From the NCBI RefSeq assembly GCF_000717275.1, contig NZ_JNYV01000002.1, positions 1,178,001 to 1,242,000 on the forward strand: a stretch of DNA of 64,000 nt, given 5' to 3'. Each line of letters starts with the position of its first letter. Position 1 is the first letter of the stretch. The notes beneath the pieces were generated by a model. That model ran no database searches. It worked only from the letters and a program-made list of their open reading frames with translations, and was not told where the DNA came from. The translations under genes and the position numbers were made by a program. Of the stretch, positions 56,322-64,000 are shown in pieces. Origin of the DNA: Kitasatospora arboriphila. GTDB lineage: Bacteria; Actinomycetota; Actinomycetes; Mycobacteriales; Mycobacteriaceae.

Positions 56322-56960
56322 TCACTCCCCGGACAAGTCCGCAGACAGATCACGAGCACCGATCCCGGCAGGCACCTCGACCTCGACGACCGGCTCCTCG
56401 CGGTCGTCGAACTCGAGGCGCAAGGCGCGACAGATGGTGGCATGCATGTCGTAAAGGCATGTGATGTAGGTCAGTTCGAGGATCTCGGGATCGCTGAGAT
56501 CGGCCTTGAGGATGTCGACGACCGCGCCGGGCACCCGACCACCGTCGAACACCAGGCCATCGGTATACGCGAGCACGGCCCGTTCCAGTTCGGTGTAGCA
56601 GTCGGCGATCTGCCAGTGCGCGATGGCGGCGATCTTCTCCTCGGGCATCCCCAGCGAACGCATCTGTTTGGAGTGCTGGGAGAAGACGAATTGGCTGCCC
56701 CGCGCATATCCGGCCCGGCACTGGCCGAGCTCACGCAGCATCGGGTCGAGCGTCGCGTTGCGGTAGAGGGCGAATCCCCTTACCGCATGGTCGAATACGT
56801 TGGGTGACTGCGCGAAGACAGTCCACCAGTCGCCCGGAGTGCCGTGAACGGTTCCCCCGTCGACCGCCGGGTCTTTGTCGGGGCCGAAGAGCCTGTCGTA
56901 GAAGTACAGGATCTTCTCGTCGGTGACCTCCGCGCGGGGTACTTGGCGAAGACGTGGCAC
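56322..56960 (-). CDS. Carboxymuconolactone decarboxylase/AhpD-like protein
   Basis: Protein of 212 aa, all-helical. The CMD-like core is LDPMLRELGQCRAGYARGSQFVFSQHSKQMRSLGMPEEKI with a Cys and His in spaced positions, and a second segment YTELERAVLAYTDGLV follows. The usual CxxC pair of AhpD is not present, so peroxidase-reductase chemistry is doubtful. It follows the VOC gene by 36 bp on the same strand and probably shares its promoter. Confidence 0.75.
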   Translation of the reverse strand: MPRLRQVPRAEVTDEKILYFYDRLFGPDKDPAVDGGTVHGTPGDWWTVFAQSPNVFDHAVRGFALYRNATLDPMLRELGQCRAGYARGSQFVFSQHSKQMRSLGMPEEKIAAIAHWQIADCYTELERAVLAYTDGLVFDGGRVPGAVVDILKADLSDPEILELTYITCLYDMHATICRALRLEFDDREEPVVEVEVPAGIGARDLSADLSGE

Positions 56961-56996
56961 TACAGTTCCTCTCGTCGATGGTCTCGCGATCTCTGG

Positions 56997-57563
56997 CTAC
57001 GGAGAGGTCGCCACGCGTCGGTCGGCAGCGGTCTTCGGCTCGTGAGCGACGTCGGCATCGGTGAATTCACGAGTCCAGCAGGCGAACTCGAGCAGTACCC
57101 CGTCCGGGTCCTGGAAGTAGAACGACCGCACGAATGTGCCGGGATGCACGTGGCGAGACACCCCGAAAGCGCTGTCATCGTGGTTCAGCACCTGGCTCAC
57201 CTTGATGCCCTCGGACGTGAACCGGTCGTAGTATTCGTCGAACTTCTCGGGCGGCACCGCAAAGGCCACGTGGTTCATCGAGCCGACCGCGCTGGCGAGC
57301 TCGCCCTCGTCGGGGAGGCCCTTCGGCGCCGCGACACCCGGTGCGGCGTCAGGCGAGTCCGCCAGCCAGAAGAAAGCGATGGTGTTTCCGTTGCCGCAAT
57401 CGAAGAAGAAGTGCTGACCCAGATCGGCCGGTAGCTCGATGGTCTTGATCAGAGGCATGCCCAGGGTGCCCGAGTAGAAGTCGATGGTCCGTTTCATGTC
57501 CGAGCACACCAAGGCCAGGTGGTTGATACCGCCGAGTTCGTATTTGGTGTTCACTGCGCCCAT
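56997..57563 (-). CDS. VOC-superfamily (glyoxalase/extradiol dioxygenase-like) protein
   Basis: Protein of 188 aa with two VOC half-barrels. Metal-ligand-like positions are His in GGINHLALVCSDM, Glu or His in GSMNHVAFAVP, and Glu in DGVLLEFACWT. This suggests a metal-dependent dioxygenase or lyase; the substrate is unknown. The start ATG (MGAVNTKYELGG) has GGGAG 6 nt upstream; another ATG two codons earlier abuts it. It forms a catabolic-looking pair with the CMD-like gene under a divergent TetR. Confidence 0.8.
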   Translation of the reverse strand: MGAVNTKYELGGINHLALVCSDMKRTIDFYSGTLGMPLIKTIELPADLGQHFFFDCGNGNTIAFFWLADSPDAAPGVAAPKGLPDEGELASAVGSMNHVAFAVPPEKFDEYYDRFTSEGIKVSQVLNHDDSAFGVSRHVHPGTFVRSFYFQDPDGVLLEFACWTREFTDADVAHEPKTAADRRVATSP

Positions 57564-57594
57564 GTTCATCTCCCAGGTGTACCGCCGCATGACT

Positions 57595-57608
57595 TGACAG
57601 TCATGTCA
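57595..57608. promoter_or_regulatory. Operator-like palindrome at the TetR/VOC divergent start
   Basis: TGACAGTCATGTCA has perfect 5-bp arms (TGACA/TGTCA) and an overlapping ATGAC...GTCAT repeat spans 57589-57604. It touches the first base of the TetR start and lies 32 bp from the VOC start, well placed for autoregulation and repression of both sides. Confidence 0.6.
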
Positions 57609-58258
57609 TGTTTGGACAGAGTGTGACCGTGATCGCGCAACCTGTCAAGACCGCGCTTGCGGTCGAGACTTTGACCCCTCGCGGCCGGAAGACCCGGGAT
57701 GCGTTGCTCGACGCCGCGCGCGTGGTGTTCGAGGAGGTCGGGTTCCTGGACACCAGGGTTGAGCACATCGCCCAGGCCGCGAACGTTTCCTACGGCACCT
57801 TTTATCGGTACTTCGAGTCGAAAGACGCCGTGTTCTGGGAACTGAGCACCCGACTGTTCGAGGACATCCACCGCCGAAACGGCGTGGAAGGCAACGCCTC
57901 GCCGGCGCAGCGGCTCATCGACTCCAATCGTGCGTATTACCAGGCCTACCGGCGAAACGCGAAGCTGATGGCGATCGTCGAACAGGTCGCGACCTTCAAC
58001 ACCGACTTCCGACGCCTGCGCCATGAGCATCGTCGCGAACTCATCGAACGCAGCGCTCGCGCGATCGCCCGGTGGCAGGACGACGGTGAGGTGTCAGCCA
58101 CGCTCGATCCGGAGCTGGCGGCCCGCTCGCTGGCCGCGATGGTGGACCACACGCTCTATTTGTGGCTTGTGCAGGGGGAGGACGCCGACGAGAAGGCCCT
58201 CCTCGACACGCTCGACCAGATGTGCCTGGGTGCACTCGGCCTGAACCGCCGCCCCTGA
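57608..58258 (+). CDS. TetR-family regulator of the VOC/CMD pair
   Basis: Regulator of 216 aa. The HTH is LLDAARVVFEEVGFLDTRVEHIAQAANVSYGTFYRYFESKDAVF (residues about 34-77). The C-terminal domain has KstR2-like features (YRRNAKLMAIVEQVATFNTDFRRLRHE). GTG codons at 57623 and 57629 are alternative starts. It diverges from the VOC-CMD pair, its likely target. Confidence 0.84.
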   Translation: MFGQSVTVIAQPVKTALAVETLTPRGRKTRDALLDAARVVFEEVGFLDTRVEHIAQAANVSYGTFYRYFESKDAVFWELSTRLFEDIHRRNGVEGNASPAQRLIDSNRAYYQAYRRNAKLMAIVEQVATFNTDFRRLRHEHRRELIERSARAIARWQDDGEVSATLDPELAARSLAAMVDHTLYLWLVQGEDADEKALLDTLDQMCLGALGLNRRP

Positions 58259-58260
58259 GG

Positions 58261-58968
58261 TCAGCGTTCGCGGAGCACGCCGGCGCTCTGTGAGTAGGAC
58301 AGATGGCCACCGAGTGCGCCGGCGACGCCACTGATTGCCAAGCCTGCGAGCGACCAGCCTCCACCGCGCAAAGCGAACCCGTTGTGGCGGTGCCACCAGG
58401 ATCGCGCCAGGCAGCCGAGGCTGACGGTGTTTGCGGCCATGTGCACAACTGCGACCCGGCGCTGAGCCGTGTCGAGCGTTGTGTACTCGGCAAGCCCGGT
58501 GATCGAAGCCGGGAGTGCCGCGGCGATGCCGAACGCGACCAGCCGCTGGGCAGCGATGCGCTGGCCGGTGAGGTCCAAGACGGGCACTGCCATCCAGGCG
58601 CCGATGGGCACGGTGACCAGCACGGGATGGAGGGGATGTCCGAGCCACCGGCCACGCAGAACATCTAGAACCGCGTTCGGGATCGCGCCGTTCACCAGGT
58701 CGGCGAGTTGACCCGCCGGCGCATCGACCGCGGAGAGTTCCTCGACGGAGGCGAGGGCGTGGGCCACCGGGCGGGGGCCGTCGGGCCGGACCACATCCGT
58801 CAGCGACGTGATGGCGTCCGGGTCTGGTCCGTCGTCTGTCGTTGCCGCAGTAGTCGCGCTGGGGTCGTTCGGTGGTGTGGTCACGTGCAGGGGATTCCCG
58901 ATTTCCGTCGCTTCAATCACGTCGGCACCGGTTGTAGTGCCGTACTGATCCGTACGGGGTCTGAGCAT
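58261..58968 (-). CDS. DUF2231 membrane protein
   Basis: Protein of about 235 aa. An acidic, Thr/Pro/Asp-rich N-terminal half (to about residue 90) is followed by the DUF2231 domain with four helices, opening RGRWLGHPLHPVLVTVPIGAWMAVPVLDL. DUF2231 proteins are often fused or adjacent to redox proteins, but function is unknown. The start is uncertain; the ATG giving MLRPRTDQYG was chosen, while further upstream codons would run into furA. It diverges from furA. Confidence 0.68.
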   Translation of the reverse strand: MLRPRTDQYGTTTGADVIEATEIGNPLHVTTPPNDPSATTAATTDDGPDPDAITSLTDVVRPDGPRPVAHALASVEELSAVDAPAGQLADLVNGAIPNAVLDVLRGRWLGHPLHPVLVTVPIGAWMAVPVLDLTGQRIAAQRLVAFGIAAALPASITGLAEYTTLDTAQRRVAVVHMAANTVSLGCLARSWWHRHNGFALRGGGWSLAGLAISGVAGALGGHLSYSQSAGVLRER

Positions 58969-59009
58969 CTCGCAGCCCACTCGCCACGCCGCGACCAGAT
59001 TGGACGGAT

Positions 59010-59026
59010 TCCAGATTAGATCTGGA
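59010..59026. promoter_or_regulatory. Fur-type inverted repeat upstream of furA
   Basis: TCCAGAT-TAG-ATCTGGA is a perfect 7-bp inverted repeat with a 3-bp spacer, 33 bp upstream of the furA start and within the divergent promoter. Further ATTCCAGAAAA sequence follows. Position suits FurA autoregulation. Confidence 0.65.
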
Positions 59027-59058
59027 CTCATTCCAGAAAAGGGCGTACGGTCGAAGAC

Positions 59059-59538
59059 ATGAGTTCGCAGCAACCAACCCCAGACACGCGAGAGCAGTTG
59101 CGTGCAGTGGGCCTTCGGGTGACCGCGCCGCGGGTGGCGGTCCTCGAGGTGCTGGAGCGGCATCCCCACTCCACTGCGGACTTCGTCGCCGCTCGCGTAC
59201 GCGAACAACTCGGCGGCGTGTCGACCCAGACGGTGTACGACGTACTTCGCGTCTGCTCCGAACGCGGTCTACTGCGGCACATCGAACCGGCAGGCTCGTC
59301 CGTCAGATACGAGAACCGGATCGGTGACAACCACCACCATCTCGTCTGCCGCCGGTGTGGAGCGATCCACGATGTCGACTGCGCAGTGGGGGAGGCCCCG
59401 TGTCTCGCACCGAGCGACAAACACGGCTTCGTCATCGACGAGGCCGAGGTCACCTACTGGGGCCTGTGCCCCGACTGCCGGGCCGAGTCCACAGATGGCT
59501 CTGCGATCACCGGACTTCCGCGGACGGCCGTGACCTGA
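59059..59538 (+). CDS. furA: Fur-family peroxide-type regulator FurA/CatR
   Basis: Regulator of 159 aa. The N-terminal winged helix is [30 protein letters not shown] ... [21 protein letters not shown]. The dimerisation domain has the metal cluster [17 protein letters not shown] and a second CxxC (LCPDC), forming the structural zinc site. It represses catalase until peroxide or metal change releases it. TACGGT lies 7 nt upstream of the ATG with no ribosome-binding site, fitting a leaderless transcript. katA follows 95 bp downstream. Confidence 0.92.
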   Translation: MSSQQPTPDTREQLRAVGLRVTAPRVAVLEVLERHPHSTADFVAARVREQLGGVSTQTVYDVLRVCSERGLLRHIEPAGSSVRYENRIGDNHHHLVCRRCGAIHDVDCAVGEAPCLAPSDKHGFVIDEAEVTYWGLCPDCRAESTDGSAITGLPRTAVT

Positions 59539-59592
59539 CGGCGAGCCAACGGGTTCGACGTCACGAAAAAGACTGCAATACAACGTTTCAGG

Positions 59593-59616
59593 CCGCATCG
59601 GCATCTCCCGATGCGG
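59593..59616 (+). other. Perfect hairpin in the furA-katA intercistronic region
   Basis: CCGCATCGG (59593-59601) and CCGATGCGG (59608-59616) form a 9-bp stem with a 6-nt loop. It ends 5 nt before the katA AGGAGG ribosome-binding site. It could be an mRNA processing or stability element that favours katA over furA, or a partial terminator. Confidence 0.7.
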
Positions 59617-59633
59617 GTATCAGGAGGCAACAG

Positions 59634-61088
59634 ATGACCCCACGTACAACCACCAACCAGGGCGTACCGGTATCGAGTGACAACGAGTCACTCACCGCCG
59701 GCACGCAGGGACCCATCCTGCTTCACGACCACTACCTGATCGAGAAGCTCGCTCAGTTCAACCGCGAGCGCGTTCCCGAGCGAGTGGTGCACGCAAAAGG
59801 TGGCGGAGCATTCGGTGAGCTACGAATCACCGGCGACGTCTCCCGCTACACGAAGGCGAAGTTCCTTCAGCCGGGTAAGACCACCGAGTCGCTTGTCCGA
59901 TTCTCCACTGTCGCAGGCGAACAGGGCAGCCCTGACACCTGGCGTGACCCGCGCGGATTTGCCGTGAAGTTCTACACCGAGGACGGGAACTACGACCTCG
60001 TCGGCAACAACACCCCGGTCTTCTTCATCAAGGACCCGATCAAGTTCCCCGACTTCATCCGTAGTCAGAAGCGACTGCCCGGCTCGGGCCTGCGTGACCA
60101 CAACATGCAGTGGGACTTCTGGACACTGCGGCCGGAGTCGGCGCACCAGGTGACGTGGCTGATGGGAGATCGTGGTATCCCGAAGACCTGGCGTCACATG
60201 GACGGATTCGGCTCGCACACCTACCAGTGGGTCAATGCTGCGGGCGAGCGCTTCTGGGTGAAGTACCACTTCAAGACCGATCAGGGCATCGGGTTCCTCA
60301 CGCAGGCAGAGGCCGACACCCTCGCAGGTACCGACCCCGACCACCACCGTAAGGATCTGTACGAGTCAATCGAGAAGGGGAACTTTCCCAGTTGGACCCT
60401 GAAGGTCCAGGTGATGCCGGTGGCCGAAGCGGAGGGATATCGGTTCAACCCCTTCGATCTGACAAAGGTGTGGTCGCAGAAGGACTATCCGCTGATCGAG
60501 GTCGGCAGGTGGACACTCAACCGCAATCCGGAGAACTTCTTCTCCGAGATCGAGTTGTCATCGTTCGAGCCGTCGAATGTCGTTCCGGGCATCGGCTTCT
60601 CGCCCGACAAGATGCTGCTCGGCCGGGTCTTCAGCTACGCCGACGCGCACCGCTACCGAATCGGCGCCAATTACGCTCAGCTGCCGGTGAACTCGGCCAA
60701 GGCCGCAGTGGTCAACACGTACTCGAAAGAGGGTGCGATGGCGTACAACTTCAGCGGGCCGCAGGTTCCGGTGTACGCACCGAATTCGTTCGACGGTCCA
60801 CACGCCGATCCTGCAGCGGCCGGCGACGAAGGCCTGTGGGCCTTCGATGGCCAGGCGGTGCGGGCCGGGTACATCGAGCACGAGGAAGACGGCGACTTCA
60901 CCCAAGCGGGCATTCTCTACCGGGAGGTCTTGAACGACGACGAGCGCGACCGTTTGGTGAGCAACATCGTCGGGCACGTCTCGGACGGAGTGCGTGAGCC
61001 TGTACTTTCACGCGTTTTCGACTACTGGAAGAACGTCGATGCCGAACTCGGCAAGAAGGTCGAGGAAGGTGTTCGAGGCGGAATCTGA
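59634..61088 (+). CDS. katA: Monofunctional haem catalase, small-subunit type
   Basis: Catalase of 484 aa. The active-site His is in [20 protein letters not shown], the distal Asn is in [16 protein letters not shown], and the haem-ligand Tyr is in [15 protein letters not shown]. It dismutates hydrogen peroxide. AGGAGG lies 6 nt before the ATG. In mycobacteria furA is linked to katG; the link to a monofunctional catalase here is like Streptomyces catR-catA. The length excludes the large-subunit class with a flavodoxin-like domain. Confidence 0.96.
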   Translation: MTPRTTTNQGVPVSSDNESLTAGTQGPILLHDHYLIEKLAQFNRERVPERVVHAKGGGAFGELRITGDVSRYTKAKFLQPGKTTESLVRFSTVAGEQGSPDTWRDPRGFAVKFYTEDGNYDLVGNNTPVFFIKDPIKFPDFIRSQKRLPGSGLRDHNMQWDFWTLRPESAHQVTWLMGDRGIPKTWRHMDGFGSHTYQWVNAAGERFWVKYHFKTDQGIGFLTQAEADTLAGTDPDHHRKDLYESIEKGNFPSWTLKVQVMPVAEAEGYRFNPFDLTKVWSQKDYPLIEVGRWTLNRNPENFFSEIELSSFEPSNVVPGIGFSPDKMLLGRVFSYADAHRYRIGANYAQLPVNSAKAAVVNTYSKEGAMAYNFSGPQVPVYAPNSFDGPHADPAAAGDEGLWAFDGQAVRAGYIEHEEDGDFTQAGILYREVLNDDERDRLVSNIVGHVSDGVREPVLSRVFDYWKNVDAELGKKVEEGVRGGI

Positions 61089-61224
61089 AGTCGGACATGC
61101 ACTCAGGCAAGGCTGACCTCAGCGCTCCATGCCTGACCGGCCGTGACGGACCACGTCGCCATCGGTCAAGATGGTGTTGCCGGATACCGGCCGCACCAAT
61201 TACTTCAACAGAGAGGAAAGTGCA

Positions 61225-61698
61225 ATGAGCAACCCCATCACAAGCACACTGAACGACGACCAGCAGTCGATCGCCGGAAAGGCGCTGCAGGAGACCTTGG
61301 TTGACCTGATCGACCTGTCGCTGATCGCCAAGCAGGCTCACTGGAACGTCGTCGGCAAGCAGTTCCGGTCGGTGCATCTCGAGCTCGACGAGCTCGTCAC
61401 CGCTGCTCGCGAGTTCACCGACGCCGCCGCCGAGCGGGCAACGGCCATCGGCGTCAGCCCGGACGGCCGGTCCGAGACCGTTGCAAAGACCGCGGGTACC
61501 AAGGGATTCGGCGAAGGCTGGACCAAGGACTCCGACGTCGTCGATGCGATTGTCGCGAACATCAAGACCGTGGTCGACGGTCTGCGCACGCGAATCAAGG
61601 CCACCGAAGAAGCTGATCCGGTCACCCAGGACCTCCTGATCAGCTTCGCGGCGCGGCTCGAGCAGCTGCACTGGATGTGGCAGGCGCAGGTCGCCTGA
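61225..61698 (+). CDS. dps: Dps-family ferritin-like DNA protection protein
   Basis: Protein of 157 aa. The inter-subunit ferroxidase residues are in LIAKQAHWNVVGKQFRSVHLELDELVTAAREFTDAAAERATAIG (His, His, Asp, Glu). The 12-mer oxidises Fe(II) with hydrogen peroxide and may bind DNA. GAGAGGAAAG precedes the ATG. It follows katA by 136 bp with its own promoter likely in that gap, and a terminator follows, so it belongs to the same peroxide-defence block. Confidence 0.94.
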   Translation: MSNPITSTLNDDQQSIAGKALQETLVDLIDLSLIAKQAHWNVVGKQFRSVHLELDELVTAAREFTDAAAERATAIGVSPDGRSETVAKTAGTKGFGEGWTKDSDVVDAIVANIKTVVDGLRTRIKATEEADPVTQDLLISFAARLEQLHWMWQAQVA

Positions 61699-61748
61699 CC
61701 AGATCGGTCAGCAAGTCCAGCGCGTCTGTAGGCGCGCTTGTAGAAGAG

Positions 61749-61783
61749 AGCCCCCACGGCACAGCCCCTCGGCCGTGGGGGCT
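61749..61783 (+). terminator. Terminator after dps
   Basis: AGCCCCCACGGC (61749-61760) and GCCGTGGGGGCT (61772-61783) form a perfect 12-bp GC-rich stem followed by TTTC. It is 50 bp after the dps stop. Confidence 0.88.
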
Positions 61784-61830
61784 TTCGCATGCCGTATGCG
61801 GTCGGCGCCGTATCGAAGTACATTCACTTG

Positions 61831-62313
61831 GTGACGCGGCCCGATTCCCACCCCGAACTCCCGGGGGATCCCGACCTCGTGGCTGCACGACCGTTGCACC
61901 TGCGTGCGGCCTCGCTCGCGATGGTCTTTGCGGGAGGCCTGCTGGGCACCGGTGCTCGCTACCTGATCGAGCAGGCCTACCCGTTCCACCCCCCGCAGTG
62001 GCCGTGGGCCACCTTCCTGATCAATCTTGCGGGCGCCTTTGCGCTGGGCATTGTCTTGGAAGCGCTGGCCAGGATGGGGGATGACACCGGGCGCCGACAG
62101 TGTTTTCGCCTGTTCTTGGGTACTGGATTCTGCGGGTCATTCACCACCTACAGTGCCTTCGCTCTCGAAGCTTCTCTGCTCGGCAGGGATGGCGAAGTTG
62201 TTGTCGCCGTGGCCTATATGGCGACTTCTGTGATCCTCGGTGTGGTGATGGCCTGGGCGGGCATCGCTGTTGCCACAAAGGCACGCGTGAGTCGACCGGC
62301 GCCCCGCCGATGA
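61831..62313 (+). CDS. crcB: Fluoride channel FluC/CrcB, subunit 1
   Basis: Membrane protein of 160 aa with four helices from about residue 30. The FluC signature is GTGFCGSFTTYSAFALEA, with the N-terminal GGLLGTGARYLIEQ and FLINLAGAFALGI segments. It exports toxic fluoride. A TACATT -10 box lies 6 nt before the GTG, indicating a leaderless message; an upstream ATG at 61789 lies next to the dps terminator and is less likely. Its stop overlaps the next crcB start (ATGA). Confidence 0.9.
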   Translation: MTRPDSHPELPGDPDLVAARPLHLRAASLAMVFAGGLLGTGARYLIEQAYPFHPPQWPWATFLINLAGAFALGIVLEALARMGDDTGRRQCFRLFLGTGFCGSFTTYSAFALEASLLGRDGEVVVAVAYMATSVILGVVMAWAGIAVATKARVSRPAPRR

Positions 62314-62675
62314 TCGTTCTGGTGATGTTGGCCGGCGCGGCCGGAGCGGTGACCCGTTTTCTGGTCGACTCGGAGGTCAAACGCCGCCACCCCGCAGTGT
62401 TCCCGTGGGGGACGGTGTTCATCAACGTGTCGGGCTCGTTGCTGATCGGGCTGGTGGCCGGAGTGGTGTTGTTCCACGGCCAACCAAGTGCCTGGCAGAC
62501 CATCGTCGGGACCGGATTCTGTGGCGGATACACAACATTCAGTACCGCCAGTGTCGAGACGGTGCGCCTCGTTCAACAGGGGCGCCACGGGATGGCCCTT
62601 TCCAATGCTGTTATCCCGCTCGCTCTCTCGATTGGTGCGTGCGCATTGGGGCTCTGGCTCGTCTATTTGGTGTGA
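62310..62675 (+). CDS. crcB: Fluoride channel FluC/CrcB, subunit 2
   Basis: Shorter partner of 121 aa, four helices, with GTGFCGGYTTFSTASVE and VFINVSGSLLIGLVAG. Adjacent non-identical crcB genes often encode the two halves of a heterodimeric, oppositely oriented channel. Coupled translation via ATGA overlap fits a 1:1 complex. I did not recognise a fluoride riboswitch upstream of the pair. Confidence 0.9.
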   Translation: MIVLVMLAGAAGAVTRFLVDSEVKRRHPAVFPWGTVFINVSGSLLIGLVAGVVLFHGQPSAWQTIVGTGFCGGYTTFSTASVETVRLVQQGRHGMALSNAVIPLALSIGACALGLWLVYLV

Positions 62676-62729
62676 GTTCGGTGCGCCAGTCGTCGGACCG
62701 GCCTCGTGTGCCGCGCAGAAGTTGATCCC

Positions 62730-62757
62730 TTGACAAAACTAGAACACGTTCTAGTGT
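62730..62757 (+). promoter_or_regulatory. Promoter with KstR-type operator
   Basis: A -35 TTGACA (62730-62735) and -10 TAGTGT (62752-62757) are spaced by 16 bp. The spacer and edge of the -10 are occupied by CTAGAACACGTTCTAG (62739-62754), with perfect 7-bp arms. It fits the TnnAACnnGTTnnA pattern of KstR, the cholesterol-catabolism repressor of mycolic-acid actinobacteria. Confidence 0.8.
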
Positions 62758-62809
62758 CGTTCTCAGGGGCCTGGGAACGGGTCGAGTAAATCCTGAGGGG
62801 GAATGGACA

Positions 62810-63661
62810 GTGGGGTATTTCGAGCATGGCGACGAGGGTTTTCATCCTTTGCCATTCGCCCAGAGTCAGTGGGCACCGAACTCGATCAACGGCTCGGCGT
62901 TGGCCGGGCTGATCGCGCATGCGCTCGAGAAAGACTGCGGTGCAGGAAGTTATCGACCTGCGAGATTCACCATGGACATCTTCCGGCAACCGGAGTTCGC
63001 TCCGATTCAAACCCGGGGCTCGGTGGTACGCGAAGGACGCAGCATTCGAATCGCCGATGTCCACGTCTACCAAGGGGATCGAACGGTGGCGCGGGCTTCG
63101 ATGGTGTCGGTCACTCCGACCCGGGAACCAGTGGGCGCCCGGTGGCGTCCGGTCAGTCCCTCCATGTCCCTGGATGAGCGGGTCGCAGAAGCGTTGCCGC
63201 AACCTGGCATCCTGTGGGGCAGTGACGAACACCCTGATGGGTGGAGTGTGCCGATGCCGGAGCATCAGAATGCCAGTCGGAAACGGCTCTGGTTTGACCA
63301 GCCCTCATTGTTTGACGACGTGGACAACACGCCGCTGATTCGCGCAGCTATGCTCGGCGAGCTGACGAATACTCTTACGAGCTGGGGCGATCGGGGTGTC
63401 GGATTCATCAACCACGATGCGACCATCCTGCTGGCCCGTATGCCGATCGGGAACGTCGTGGGGATCGAAGCCGACAACCATCTGTCTGCAGATGGCATTG
63501 CCGCGGGCGCGGCCACCATGTGGGACTGTCAAGGTGCATTCGGAATGAGCATGGTGGGCGCGATTGCTCATTCGGCCGGCAGTCTCGATGCGTCGAGCGG
63601 ACCGGATGATTGGCAGGAAGCCGACAGTTCTCATCGGGCTTCTTTCGACGCCGTCGAGTAG
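62810..63661 (+). CDS. Thioesterase-like (double hotdog) protein, probable KstR regulon
   Basis: Protein of 283 aa that resembles TesB-like acyl-CoA thioesterases (4HBT_3 type): an N-terminal half with NSINGSALAGLIAHALEKD, RPARFTMDIFRQPEFAPIQTRGSVVREGRSIRI, ARASMVSVTPTREP, and a C-terminal half with LWFDQPSLF and GVGFINHDATILLARMP. GAGGGGGAA lies 6 nt before the GTG. A KstR-type operator in its promoter suggests a role in steroid side-chain or ring-derived acyl-CoA metabolism; direct substrate evidence is lacking. Active-site residues are not certain by eye. Confidence 0.75.
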   Translation: MGYFEHGDEGFHPLPFAQSQWAPNSINGSALAGLIAHALEKDCGAGSYRPARFTMDIFRQPEFAPIQTRGSVVREGRSIRIADVHVYQGDRTVARASMVSVTPTREPVGARWRPVSPSMSLDERVAEALPQPGILWGSDEHPDGWSVPMPEHQNASRKRLWFDQPSLFDDVDNTPLIRAAMLGELTNTLTSWGDRGVGFINHDATILLARMPIGNVVGIEADNHLSADGIAAGAATMWDCQGAFGMSMVGAIAHSAGSLDASSGPDDWQEADSSHRASFDAVE

Positions 63662-63892
63662 ATGGCGACAGCTGCCCGCGGGTCCTGATTCGACGAGCCC
63701 TGTGCCGGCGACATGACTCGGGCGGGTTCATCCAAACGGACGACTATCGAATGTGTGTTCGATTGATCTAGTGTGGTGACACGCTGATCGTCCGCAAGAC
63801 CTGACTCTGAGATACGTGTGACTACGCCACCGATGTGATCGGCTGTCCCAATGTTGTTGTCCCAGTGTTGTTGTCTTGGAGGGGGTGTGGTG
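63662..63892. repeat. Intergenic stretch with a 14-bp tandem duplication
   Basis: No gene is supported here. CCCAATGTTGTTGT (63847-63860) is followed directly by CCCAGTGTTGTTGT (63861-63874), matching at 13 of 14 positions. It is immediately upstream of the ribosome-binding GGAGGGGG of the last gene, so it may affect its promoter. The stretch also contains AT-rich TCGAATGTGTGTTCGATTGATCTAGTG near 63747-63773. Confidence 0.6.
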
Positions 63893-64000
63893 ATGGCTGT
63901 TGTTGATCTGGTTGATGAGGTCATCGGGGTCGGGTTTCCTGATGATTCGGCCGGGGTGGTGGCGGTGGTGAAAGACCTGATCACCCTGCGTAATGCTTTG
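63893..64000 (+). CDS. DUF222/13E12-repeat-type (HNH endonuclease-like) protein, N-terminal fragment
   Basis: The first 36 codons are present before the window ends. The peptide MAVVDLVDEVIGVGFPDDSA and the following VVAVVKDLITLRNAL resemble the start of the multicopy DUF222 proteins with C-terminal HNH nuclease domains (13E12 family) common in Gordonia and mycobacteria. GGAGGGGG lies about 9 nt before the ATG. The codon use is richer in GTT and GAT than its neighbours. The nuclease part is beyond the window, so the class rests on a short match. Confidence 0.6.
   Translation, partial: MAVVDLVDEVIGVGFPDDSAGVVAVVKDLITLRNAL

Noticed and set aside
56052..56807. 251-codon plus-strand frame after the secreted-protein gene
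   Set aside because: Its larger part is antisense to the CMD-like gene, and the intergenic first part has no ribosome-binding site or family match.
61700..61830. Fluoride riboswitch before the crcB pair
   Set aside because: I looked for the conserved crcB-motif core and did not find it; the probable leaderless crcB1 leaves no room for a leader RNA.

Overview
The window is high-GC actinobacterial DNA. Several features place it in the mycolic-acid group (Mycobacteriales), most plausibly Gordonia or a close relative. The backbone follows the gene order I recall from the Mycobacterium tuberculosis Rv3731-Rv3708 region: ligC/prim-polC, aspartate aminotransferase (Rv3722c type), dnaX, the CFA-type methyltransferase and FAD protein pair (Rv3720/Rv3719), an SRPBCC protein, ebfC, recR, gatD/murT, leuA, ask and asd. 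The genus is inferred from the latex-clearing oxygenase, the KstR-like site and the DUF222-type gene at the right edge; no rRNA is present to confirm it.

Layout. 1-5.8 kb: gluQ, the stand-alone repair pair ligC/prim-polC, a CPA1 cation/proton antiporter, tRNA-Ser(GGA) and the small SRP RNA. 5.8-9.8 kb: aspartate aminotransferase and two tandem GT87 mannosyltransferase paralogues. 9.8-17 kb: a self-contained phosphonate-utilisation island. It has a GntR/UTRA regulator and an HD protein facing an FAD oxidoreductase, a phosphonatase-like HAD hydrolase and a four-gene ABC importer, with two TTGGTCTA-type palindromes in the divergent promoter. 17-25.7 kb: replication and recombination housekeeping (dnaX, ebfC, recR) with the probable 10-methyl fatty acid pair. 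25.7-29.5 kb: a leftward five-gene cluster in which lipid II amidation (murT-gatD) is followed by two anchored proteins of unknown function and a phosphoribosyltransferase.

29.6-42.3 kb is accessory: an EamA transporter, an RsbW-like kinase coupled to a membrane-anchored GH26-like enzyme, an active-looking diguanylate cyclase, an HTH/DUF2975 pair, an esterase, a TetR-lcp-globin block for polyisoprene cleavage, a TetR-P450 pair with twin operators, and a LysR regulator. 42.3-51.3 kb: leuA preceded by a leucine-codon leader peptide, an MFS/TetR pair with a perfect 11-bp inverted repeat, a GT-C glycosyltransferase, and ask-asd with a conserved internal start for the aspartokinase beta subunit. 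51.3-58.3 kb: a PPOX protein, the gluconate locus (GntR, gntK, gntP) and a small CMD/VOC/TetR locus. 58.3-61.8 kb: oxidative-stress genes (furA, katA, dps). 61.8-64 kb: a FluC/CrcB fluoride-channel pair, a thioesterase-like gene under a KstR-type operator, and the start of a DUF222/13E12-like gene.

Several genes (dnaX, the LysR gene, furA, crcB1, the leu leader and the GT-C gene) have a TANNNT -10 box only 6-7 nt upstream of the start codon, as expected for leaderless actinobacterial mRNAs. I saw no CRISPR array, insertion sequence, prophage or rRNA operon. The most interesting accessory systems are the PhnW-less phosphonate island, the lcp-globin block and the RsbW-like/GH26 coupled pair.
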